Origin: Paraburkholderia tuberum STM678
GTDB taxonomy: Bacteria; Pseudomonadota; Gammaproteobacteria; Burkholderiales; Burkholderiaceae
DNA length: 40,718 nucleotides
Reading direction: 5' to 3'
Assembly: GCF_902833905.1 (NCBI RefSeq)
Contig: NZ_CADFGP010000058.1
Coordinates: 1-40,718, forward strand
Below the pieces are notes generated by a model. That model did no database searches and was not told the DNA's origin. It saw nothing but the letters and a program-made list of their open reading frames with translations. Below, piece by piece: positions 34,458 through 40,718 of the stretch. Position 1 is the first letter of the stretch; every line of letters begins with the position of its first letter. Both the position numbers and the translations under genes were made by a program.

Positions 34458-35533
34458 GCGGCCTCGGCGTCGTAGACGAGCACGCACGACGGCCGCACGC
34501 GCAGCGTGATGCGCTCGCCCTCCGCGCATTCACCGGTCACGCGCGCCCACACGTCGCCGAACGCGGTCTTCACGCGCAGCAGCGAATCGTGGCCGCCATA
34601 CTCGACCGCGTCGATCAGCGCCTCGAACGCGTTGTCGGCGCCGGGCTCGGCGCGCTCCATGTCTTCGGGGCGCAGCGCGACACTCACGCGTTTGCCGTCG
34701 AAGCCGGCCATCGGCGTGCCGATGAGCCGCACGCCGTTGGCACTGACCACGACGCCATCGCCTTGCATGCCCTCCAGCGTGAACTCGGCGACATTGCGAT
34801 AACCCATGAAGCGCGCGACATGCAGATTGCGCGGCCGCGTATAGACCTCCTTCGGCGTCGCGACCTGCTGCACGAGGCCCTCCCTCATCACGACGATGCG
34901 ATCAGCCATCGACAGCGCTTCGTCCTGATCATGCGTCACGTACAGCGTCGCGCGTTCGAGCTGCGTATGGATGCGGCGAATTTCCGCGCGCATTTCGATG
35001 CGCAGCTTCGTATCGAGATTCGACAGCGGCTCGTCCATCAGGATCAGCGGCGGCTCGATCACGATCGCACGCGCGATCGCGACACGCTGCTGCTGGCCAC
35101 CGGACAATTGGCCGGGCAGCTTGTGCTCATGACCGGTCAGTTGCACCAGTTTCAAGGCCTCGCGTGCACGGCGCGCGATCTCGCTTCTGCCGACGCCGCG
35201 CATTTTCAGCCCGAAGCCGACGTTCTCCAGCACACTCATATGCGGGAACAGCGCGTAGTTCTGGAACACCATGCCGAAGCCGCGCTTTTCCGGCGGCAGC
35301 ACGTCGATGCGCCGCTCGTCGAGCCAGATGCCGCCGCCGGTGAGCGGCTGCAACCCGGCGATGCAGTTCAGCGCCGTCGATTTGCCACATCCCGACGGCC
35401 CCAGCAGCGCGATGAACTCGCCGCGCCGGATCGTCAGATCGAGACCCTGCAGCGCGGCGATCGCGTGGCCTTGCGGGTTCGTGAAACTGCGGCTCACTGA
35501 ATCGAGCCGCAACTGCTCAAAGTGATGCTTCAT
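34454..35533 (-). CDS. ABC transporter ATP-binding protein, PotA/UgpC-like
   Basis: 359 aa from the ATG at 35533. Walker A is GPSGCGKST (45-53), the Q-loop FQNYALFPHMS, the signature LSGGQQQR (143-150), Walker B LILMDEPLSNLD (163-174), and the H-loop YVTHDQDEA. A C-terminal TOBE-type regulatory domain (about 240-359) includes SVALRPEDMERAE. It energises import through the two permeases that follow, with overlapping start and stop codons. Confidence 0.93.
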   Translation of the reverse strand: MKHHFEQLRLDSVSRSFTNPQGHAIAALQGLDLTIRRGEFIALLGPSGCGKSTALNCIAGLQPLTGGGIWLDERRIDVLPPEKRGFGMVFQNYALFPHMSVLENVGFGLKMRGVGRSEIARRAREALKLVQLTGHEHKLPGQLSGGQQQRVAIARAIVIEPPLILMDEPLSNLDTKLRIEMRAEIRRIHTQLERATLYVTHDQDEALSMADRIVVMREGLVQQVATPKEVYTRPRNLHVARFMGYRNVAEFTLEGMQGDGVVVSANGVRLIGTPMAGFDGKRVSVALRPEDMERAEPGADNAFEALIDAVEYGGHDSLLRVKTAFGDVWARVTGECAEGERITLRVRPSCVLVYDAEAA

Positions 35534-35639
35534 GGCGGTTCCCTGCTCCGCGTGAGGCGACGGATGTCGCGAGTGCCGCGCTTGCGGTGGGCGCGGCGCA
35601 TCAGGCACTCAAGCCGAGACGCGCGTGATCGCTGAAAAC

Positions 35640-35673
35640 ACGCAGCGCGGCGGAACCTCACGCCGCGCTGCGT
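35640..35673 (-). terminator. Intercistronic hairpin after the solute-binding protein gene
   Basis: ACGCAGCGCGGCG and CGCCGCGCTGCGT pair over 13 bp around an 8-nt loop, 33 nt past the stop of the binding-protein gene. On the minus strand the stem is followed by GTTTTC, a poor T run. It may end some transcripts or protect the 3' end, giving more binding protein than ATPase and permeases, as in other importer operons. Confidence 0.65.
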
Positions 35674-35705
35674 TTTGCCCCGTTTCCCGTCGCATTGGTG
35701 AAGGC

Positions 35706-36875
35706 CTATTGGGTCTTCTGCGCGCCGATCTCGCTATCCCACTTCTTGAAGGCGGCGACCATCGCCGCTGCGTTCAGCGGCAACGCATGCGGATGATCGG
35801 CCAACATCTTCGCGTATTCGGGGCGGCCATACTTTTTCAGCACCTCCTGGCTGTGCGCGGGCGCCTGCTCGACGGTGACGCCCTTGATCGCCGGACCCGG
35901 ATAGAAGTAGCCGTCGTCATAGGTCAGCGCCTGCTGCGCGGGCTCCAGCATAAAGTTCATCATCTTGTACAGCACGTCGAGCTTTTCCTTCGGCACGCCC
36001 TTCGGAATCACCATGTAGTGCGCATCGTTGACCCACGTCATGTTGTCGAACGGCTGTACGCGGAAGTCGGCCGGCACGATGCCGAGCGCGCGCGGATTGA
36101 TGTCCCAGCCGGTCACGGTCACGGTCATGTCGCGCGTGCCTTCGCCCAGTTCCTTCATCACCGCCGAGGTACCGCCCGGATAGTACGGTATGCAGTCGTT
36201 CAACTGCTTCAGGAACGCCCACGTCTTGTCCCAGCCGTGCACCGGGTCCTGCGGGTCCTTGTCGCCGAGCACGTAGGGCAAGCCCATCAGGAACGTGCGG
36301 CCAGGACCGGAATTGGCCGGCCGCGCGTAGATCAGCTTGTCGGGGTGGGCCTTGCACCATTGCAGCAGTTGCTCGGGTGTCTTCGGCGGATCGCTGACCT
36401 TGGCCGGGTTGTATTCGAGCAGCGGACCAGCCGGCATATACGCGACCTCGAGCCCGTAGCCTTGCGCGAGATCCTGCATCTTGCGCGGGCCCGGCGCGTA
36501 CTTGTCGAGCACGCCGGGGAACTGCGCCGCGTTGTCGGGCAGCAGCTTGATCCACAGGTTCTGCTCGATGCCGGCCGCGAGCGCGTCGGTGCCGGTCAAA
36601 ACGAGGTCGATATCGGAGCGGCCCGCGGCCTGCATCGCCTTGATCTTGCCGGGCAATTGCGGCGCGGGCGCGTTCGTGAACGTGATGTTCGCGACGAGAT
36701 TCGGATTCTTCGCCTTGAACGCCTCGAAGCCCTTCTGCGTGAGTTGAAGATCGCCGGCCACGTCGACGATATTGATCGTGACCGGATCGGCCGCGTGCGC
36801 GGCAAGGGTGAACGCCGCGCTCGCGGCGATACAGACGGATACCAGCTTGAACGACAACCTGTGCGAAACAGTCAT
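35706..36875 (-). CDS. Periplasmic solute-binding protein of the ABC importer
   Basis: 389 aa from the ATG at 36875, with AGGAGA 5 nt upstream. A signal peptide ends near AHAAD (about residue 26). The mature protein is a class II binding protein of the PotD/FbpA-like family: DPVTINIVDVAGDLQLTQKG at the start, DIDLVLTGTDALAAGI, and KGVPKEKLDVLYKMMNFML later. The ligand cannot be read from sequence; the adjoining dehydratase, lactonase and aldolase-type genes suggest a sugar acid or lactone rather than a polyamine or iron. Confidence 0.9.
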   Translation of the reverse strand: MTVSHRLSFKLVSVCIAASAAFTLAAHAADPVTINIVDVAGDLQLTQKGFEAFKAKNPNLVANITFTNAPAPQLPGKIKAMQAAGRSDIDLVLTGTDALAAGIEQNLWIKLLPDNAAQFPGVLDKYAPGPRKMQDLAQGYGLEVAYMPAGPLLEYNPAKVSDPPKTPEQLLQWCKAHPDKLIYARPANSGPGRTFLMGLPYVLGDKDPQDPVHGWDKTWAFLKQLNDCIPYYPGGTSAVMKELGEGTRDMTVTVTGWDINPRALGIVPADFRVQPFDNMTWVNDAHYMVIPKGVPKEKLDVLYKMMNFMLEPAQQALTYDDGYFYPGPAIKGVTVEQAPAHSQEVLKKYGRPEYAKMLADHPHALPLNAAAMVAAFKKWDSEIGAQKTQ

Positions 36876-37099
36876 TGCGTCTCCTCGCTTCTTGGTATGG
36901 AAGCCCGCTGGTCGATGCGTTGCGGGCGGTGTCTTTCTACCAAGGGAACATAGCGAAGCGCAACAGCCGATGTCAAGCAAATAGTCGAGAGTGTGAGTCG
37001 GACGAGAAAATGGCTCGTTTTACCTGAAATCCTTGTCGTTCAATGCCCGGCACCGCGGGTTAAGGGCAAACCCGAGCCCTCGCCGCGATAGCAATACAT

Positions 37100-37120
37100 G
37101 TTGTCTGGTTAGCGGACAAC
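37100..37120. promoter_or_regulatory. Imperfect palindrome between the lactonase and binding-protein genes
   Basis: GTTGTCTG-GTTAG-CGGACAAC: 8-nt arms matching at 7 positions. It lies in the 248-nt gap 36876-37123 upstream of the importer operon, and shares the 8-mer ATGTTGTC with the site near 39111. It may be an operator for the importer genes. Confidence 0.45.
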
Positions 37121-37123
37121 CGC

Positions 37124-38068
37124 TCAACCTCCGCGTACGCCCTGCGTATTGACGAACAGCGAATACAACCCGTGGCTCGCCGCCATGAACAGACGGTTGC
37201 GATGCCGTCCGCCGAAGCAAACGTTCGCGCAACGCTCTGGCAACGCGATGTGGCCGAGCGGCTCGCCTTGCGGGCTGAACACGCGCACGCCGTCGAGCTC
37301 GTCGGTGCCCATGCCCCACCCGCACCACAAGTTGCCATGCGTGTCGACACGAAAACCGTCCGGGGTGCCCGGACCCGCGTCGATCAGCACGCGGTTGTTC
37401 GACAGCGTCGTGCCTTTGCCATTGGCCTCGACATCGAATACGCGGATCTTGCGCGGCTCGCCGCGCGATTGGACCACGTACAGCAGCGATTCGTCCGGCG
37501 AGAACGCGAGACCGTTCGGGGCGAGCACGTCGTCGACGACCATCGACACCTCGCCCGACTGGCCGTCGATCCGATACACGCACGCCTTCAGCTCGGACTG
37601 CTGCTGCTCGCCCTCGTAGAAACCTTCGATGCCGAAGGTCGGGTCGGTAAACCAGATCGAGCCGTCCGATTTGACGACCACGTCGTTCGGCGAATTGAAG
37701 CGCTTGCCCTGATAGCGATCGGCGAGCACGGTGACCGAGCCGTCGTACTCGGTGCGCGTCACACGCCGCGTCAGGTGCTCGCAACTGACGAGACGCCCTT
37801 CGCGATCGCGCGTATGGCCGTTCGCATTGTTCGACGATTGACGGAACGTGCTGACCGCGCCCGTCGTTTCGTCCCAGCGCAGGATGCGGTCGTTCGGAAT
37901 GTCGCTCCACAGCAGATAGCGGCCATCGCCGAACCACACCGGCCCCTCCGACCAGCGCGTGCCCTGATACAAGCATTCGACCGACGCCGACGCGATGATC
38001 AACGACTTGAAGCGCGGATCGAACACACGGATGGAGGGATCGGGATAGCGTCGGCTGTGGTCGGTCAT
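37124..38068 (-). CDS. SMP-30/gluconolactonase-family lactonase
   Basis: 314 aa, a six-bladed beta-propeller. Likely metal ligands are Glu41 (RWSEGPVWFGDG), Asn185 (LAPNGLAFSPDESL) and Asp236 (GTPDGFRVD), corresponding to Glu18, Asn154 and Asp204 of SMP-30; Asn128 (NSPNDVVV) is the usual extra site. It would hydrolyse a sugar lactone to the aldonate used by the dehydratase. Its start overlaps the stop of the DHDPS-family gene by 4 nt. There is no signal peptide, so it acts in the cytosol. Confidence 0.9.
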   Translation of the reverse strand: MTDHSRRYPDPSIRVFDPRFKSLIIASASVECLYQGTRWSEGPVWFGDGRYLLWSDIPNDRILRWDETTGAVSTFRQSSNNANGHTRDREGRLVSCEHLTRRVTRTEYDGSVTVLADRYQGKRFNSPNDVVVKSDGSIWFTDPTFGIEGFYEGEQQQSELKACVYRIDGQSGEVSMVVDDVLAPNGLAFSPDESLLYVVQSRGEPRKIRVFDVEANGKGTTLSNNRVLIDAGPGTPDGFRVDTHGNLWCGWGMGTDELDGVRVFSPQGEPLGHIALPERCANVCFGGRHRNRLFMAASHGLYSLFVNTQGVRGG

Positions 38069-39054
38069 GGGGTTGTCTGCGTGTCGGGGCGGTTCGATTG
38101 GGTGCGCGCGAACTCGCGCTCGAGAGCGAGCAGCGTGCGCGCGGTCTGCGCGATCTTCGCATGATGCTCGCGCGGTGTCGAACTGAGCAGCGGCTGCAGC
38201 GGCCCCATGTCGGCGAGGCCCGTGAACGTGATTGCGTCGTGCAGCACGCGGATCAGTGAGATGTCGTTGCGCAGCGTTTCGAGCGGCATGAACGCATCGT
38301 AGAGACGTTGGGCGGTGTCGTGATCGGCGCTACCGGCGCTATCGGCGCTCCGGCCGCTTTGCACCGCGCGCAGCAGCGCCATCACCATGCTCGGCGCGAT
38401 ACAGCCGCTTCCGGTCGTCCACGCTGCGAGCCCGAACTCGCGCAGATGCACGAGCGCCGGCCGCTCGCCCATGCCCGATACGATCTTCGCGGCCGGCACG
38501 CGTTGCAGCAGCCGGCGCAGATACGGATCGTCAGCGGGGTTGTCGCGCGGGATCGCATATTTGACCGCGCTCAGCGTCCCACGCTCGACGAGCCGCGCGA
38601 GCGTATCGACAGCGACGTAGTTTTCGCTCTTGATATACAGCGTGAGCGGCATGCCGGCCGTGTCGGCGATCCGCGTGAGGCCCGTCTCGACGCCCTCGGA
38701 CGTCGTGAAGCCGCCGAGCGGCAGCACCATCGCCGTGCGGTAACGCGTCTGCGCGAGGATGCGCGCCTCATCGAGCATCTTGCCGTAGTCGGGACCCAGC
38801 GCCGGAATCACCCGTGTCCCGGGACCCGCGGCCTCGGCGAGCAGGTCCAGCAGCTCGCGGTATTCGCTGACCGCGACGTGATAAAGGTTCGCATTGCCGC
38901 CATACAGTAGCGTGCGTACACCGCCCGCTTCGATATGGCGGATCAGCGCGAGATTCTGGGCAGGGTCGAGCGTGTAGTCGGCCCGGCGCGCGAGCGGCGG
39001 CACGGCCATGACCGACGCGGCGAACTCGCCGTCGCTAAGCGGTGATTCGTTCAT
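38065..39054 (-). CDS. DHDPS/NAL-family aldolase or dehydratase
   Basis: 329 aa TIM-barrel protein of the dihydrodipicolinate synthase family. The Schiff-base lysine is probably Lys165 in LSAVKYAIP and the catalytic tyrosine Tyr140 in LTLYIKSENY. GGVRTLLYGGNANLYHV is the substrate-entry segment (44-60). Next to a lactonase and an aldonate dehydratase, it may act on a 2-keto-3-deoxy acid, either as L-2-keto-3-deoxyarabonate dehydratase or as an aldolase. It is the first gene of this module, with two GntR-type operator matches upstream. Confidence 0.88.
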   Translation of the reverse strand: MNESPLSDGEFAASVMAVPPLARRADYTLDPAQNLALIRHIEAGGVRTLLYGGNANLYHVAVSEYRELLDLLAEAAGPGTRVIPALGPDYGKMLDEARILAQTRYRTAMVLPLGGFTTSEGVETGLTRIADTAGMPLTLYIKSENYVAVDTLARLVERGTLSAVKYAIPRDNPADDPYLRRLLQRVPAAKIVSGMGERPALVHLREFGLAAWTTGSGCIAPSMVMALLRAVQSGRSADSAGSADHDTAQRLYDAFMPLETLRNDISLIRVLHDAITFTGLADMGPLQPLLSSTPREHHAKIAQTARTLLALEREFARTQSNRPDTQTTP

Positions 39055-39113
39055 GATGGTTGACGCGGAAACGCGCTAGGCGGAGGTTTCACGGTAGCAT
39101 CGGCATCACAATG

Positions 39114-39205
39114 TTGTCAAACAACCTGCGCGTGACGATCGCCCAGCATGCCGTCGGCGGCGAATTGCGCGGGAGCCGATCACGAAATTTCCTTTTGTAT
39201 AACAA
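39114..39205. promoter_or_regulatory. Two FadR-type GntR operator matches upstream of the sugar-acid module
   Basis: TTGTCAAACAA (39114-39124) and TTGTATAACAA (39195-39205) both fit TNGTNNNACNA, the general operator pattern of the FadR subfamily of GntR regulators. Their starts are 81 nt apart, and the first is 60 nt upstream of the DHDPS-family gene. FadR-type regulators often control sugar-acid catabolism. No GntR gene is in the window. Confidence 0.5.
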
Positions 39206-39525
39206 TGAAGCGGGCCTGTAGGCAGCGGAATCGGCGCAGGCTTTTTTTGGCAACAAGGACACGGCGAGCAATAACCCGCTTTCCGAGATAATCGAGTAAA
39301 TACGATTTAGTTTAAAGCGCGACGAAATAATGCCGTCAACGAAACATATTAAAATCTGTCGCCGGATGCCGATTAGCCGCGCCGCGCACCCGAGAAGCCC
39401 GGCCGGGTTAAAAATTTATTTCAATCAGCATAATAATAGGCGACGCCGGCGTTGCTATCACGTGGCGGCTATCGTTTACCCCGCGGAGCACCGGCGCATT
39501 GCGTTCGAGTTTTTAGTGATAGATT
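39206..39525. other. A/T-rich promoter region of the luxR gene, no gene seen
   Basis: 320 nt with A/T-rich patches (about 39290-39350 and 39410-39440). No ORF looks real. No sigma70 pair or lux box could be fixed with confidence. It must contain the luxR promoter unless the upstream region is read through. Confidence 0.5.
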
Positions 39526-40335
39526 ATGCGGACCAAAAGAGCGGACCGAAGTTTGTCTGCCAATAACCGCGAACGGGATATTTGCGAGCCTGAGAGAGCC
39601 AAAAAATTGCCGCTACACTTTATCGAGCAGATGGCACCGCTACTGGACGCCGCCGACGAGGCGGAATGGTTCGGCGTGATTACGGGCTTTGCCGAAACGT
39701 GGGGTTTCGACAAGATTCTGGTCGCGATGCTGCCGCGGCCAACCATGCGTCTCGAGGACGCTTACCTGCGCAGCACTTACGCACCGGCATGGCGCCAGAC
39801 GTACGACGAGCAAGGCATGGTGCATATCGATCCGACGGTCGCACACTGCCTGTCACGCTCATCGCCGCTGGTCTGGACGCCCGAGATTTTCGCCAGCCCG
39901 GCGCAGCAATCCCTGTATGAGGAAGCTCGCTCGTACGGCCTGAGCGCGGGCGTGACGCTGCCAATTCATGGGCCGAATCAGGAAGCCGGCATGATGTGCT
40001 TCGTCAATGACGACAAGCCGTCAGACGGGTTCAGGCGCCATGTGAACGCCGCGTTGCCGAACCTCGTGCTGTTGCGCGACCTGGTGATCGACACCAGCAA
40101 ACAGCATCTGAATTCACATGCGCAGACCTTGATGCCGAAGCTCACGCCGCGCGAGCGAGAATGTCTGAAATGGACCGCACGCGGCAAATCCACGTGGGAG
40201 ATATCTCACATCCTGAGTTGCTCGGAAGCGGTGGTGAACTTCCATATGAAAAACATCAGGGCGAAATTCGGCGTGAATTCGCGGCGTGCGGCAGCCGTGA
40301 TCGCGGCGCAGCTTGGGCTTATTGACCCGGGTTGA
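39526..40335 (+). CDS. LuxR-family quorum-sensing regulator (AHL receptor)
   Basis: 269 aa from the ATG at 39526; the ATG at 39631 would give 234 aa, closer to the family norm, and the first 27 residues are charged and unusual, so the start is uncertain. The autoinducer domain has the conserved pattern W89, Y93, D102, P103 (YAPAWRQTYDEQ, HIDPTV), W117 and G138. The C-terminal HTH is LTPRERECLKWTARGKSTWE (206-225), then SEAVVNFHMKNIRAKFGVNS. It converges on rsaL with 17 nt overlap, the lasR-rsaL layout; in Paraburkholderia the equivalent is BraR, a likely identity that I do not assign. Confidence 0.9.
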   Translation: MRTKRADRSLSANNRERDICEPERAKKLPLHFIEQMAPLLDAADEAEWFGVITGFAETWGFDKILVAMLPRPTMRLEDAYLRSTYAPAWRQTYDEQGMVHIDPTVAHCLSRSSPLVWTPEIFASPAQQSLYEEARSYGLSAGVTLPIHGPNQEAGMMCFVNDDKPSDGFRRHVNAALPNLVLLRDLVIDTSKQHLNSHAQTLMPKLTPRERECLKWTARGKSTWEISHILSCSEAVVNFHMKNIRAKFGVNSRRAAAVIAAQLGLIDPG

Positions 40336-40564
40336 GCAGCGCGGCCGCGTCGCGGCTGTACATCACACGCTCGGCGCGACCCAGATCGGCGTCCGACACG
40401 GTCCTCATGAAGTACAAACCCAGCAGGATCGACACCGGCGCCGGGATCTCCGCGCCCGACTCGAAGCGGCTGCCGCGCGATTGCGTGACGCCAAAGCGAG
40501 CCCAGAAACGGCGCTGGCTCTCTTTTTTCTTCTTCCGATAGGCAATGATCAGAACGCGATCCAC
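40319..40564 (-). CDS. rsaL: RsaL-like repressor of the quorum-sensing system
   Basis: 81 aa from a GTG at 40564, with GGAGG 11 nt upstream. It is a small helix-turn-helix protein: KESQRRFWARFGVTQSRGSR (about 14-33) with FESGAEIPAPVSILLGLYF, the RsaL pattern. RsaL represses the AHL synthase gene and so limits AHL level. It sits between luxR and, by analogy, a luxI gene that would be read rightward just past the end of the window. Confidence 0.82.
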   Translation of the reverse strand: MDRVLIIAYRKKKKESQRRFWARFGVTQSRGSRFESGAEIPAPVSILLGLYFMRTVSDADLGRAERVMYSRDAAALLNPGQ

Positions 40565-40718
40565 TGCCGAAGAGACCTCCGAAGGACGCGCCTGGAGGTC
40601 ATAGCGTTATACACATCTCGCTGCGGCAGCCGCCCGCGCCAGCAAGCCGTTTACATTCAATGACTTGAAAGCCGTGCTTGTAAACTTTGGCCGGATCGCG
40701 TCTACTCTCGTAATTTGG
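40565..40718. promoter_or_regulatory. Probable rsaL/luxI divergent promoter region, cut by the window edge
   Basis: 154 nt. GTTTACA (40649-40655) and TGTAAAC (40679-40685) are exact complements 23 nt apart. No clear 20-bp lux box of CepR type could be found. If luxI follows, its promoter, lux box and RsaL site should lie here or just beyond. Confidence 0.4.

Overview
The window is high-GC chromosomal DNA that looks like a Burkholderiales genome, most probably Paraburkholderia. The evidence is gene content: a pcaIJBDC protocatechuate-branch cluster with a divergent LysR gene, an EpsC-type serine acetyltransferase, a PiT/PPK2 pair, and a LuxR/RsaL quorum-sensing pair at the right edge. The genus is inferred from content and GC, not from a marker gene.

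Layout. (1) 1-2025 is an accessory patch: a tandem duplication of a small secreted protein, a frameshifted phage-like small gene on the minus strand, a small membrane protein, a ribbon-helix-helix-like protein and an ORF that runs into the end of pcaC. (2) 1932-7520 is the 3-oxoadipate pathway operon pcaI-J-B-D-C (minus) with a divergent LysR regulator. (3) 7657-16747 holds housekeeping and stress genes: folE, a DedA-rhodanese fusion with a TTG start, two adjacent broken genes (a GGDEF protein and a CHAD protein, each with a +1 frameshift), an atypical SDR, a PiT phosphate carrier and PPK2 facing each other across one bidirectional terminator, a VOC protein and an HtrA-like protease. (4) 16749-18120 is a solitary class II Fic protein with a C-terminal winged-helix-like region, preceded by five copies of an ACYCTACA element set at a 12-nt period on both sides of a TATAAT box. 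(5) 18161-21354 is an MFS exporter followed by gamma-glutamyltransferase, with a 20-bp palindrome at the promoter. (6) 21488-24867 is a tightly overlapping four-gene operon (CDP-alcohol phosphatidyltransferase, 2OG-Fe(II) oxygenase, flippase-like membrane protein, nucleotidyltransferase) that reads as a headgroup activation, transfer, hydroxylation and translocation pathway with no assigned product. (7) 25108-30857 holds small secreted, lipoprotein and hypothetical genes, epsC, a second atypical SDR, and a candidate Hfq-type small RNA at 26422-26485. (8) 30861-39054 is a sugar-acid module on the minus strand: DHDPS-family aldolase/dehydratase, SMP-30 lactonase, a PotABCD-like ABC importer and an IlvD/Edd dehydratase with the three cysteines of L-arabinonate dehydratase. 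Two FadR-type GntR operator matches precede it. (9) 39526-40564 is luxR facing rsaL; by analogy with lasR-rsaL-lasI, the AHL synthase should lie just past the right end.

The strongest candidates for something undescribed are the Fic gene with its 12-nt operator-like array, the four-gene lipid or headgroup operon, and the minus-strand sRNA candidate. The polyphosphate neighbourhood (CHAD, PiT, PPK2) and the duplicated secreted proteins next to phage-like remnants also deserve attention. All functional calls come from reading motifs by eye; no database search was run.
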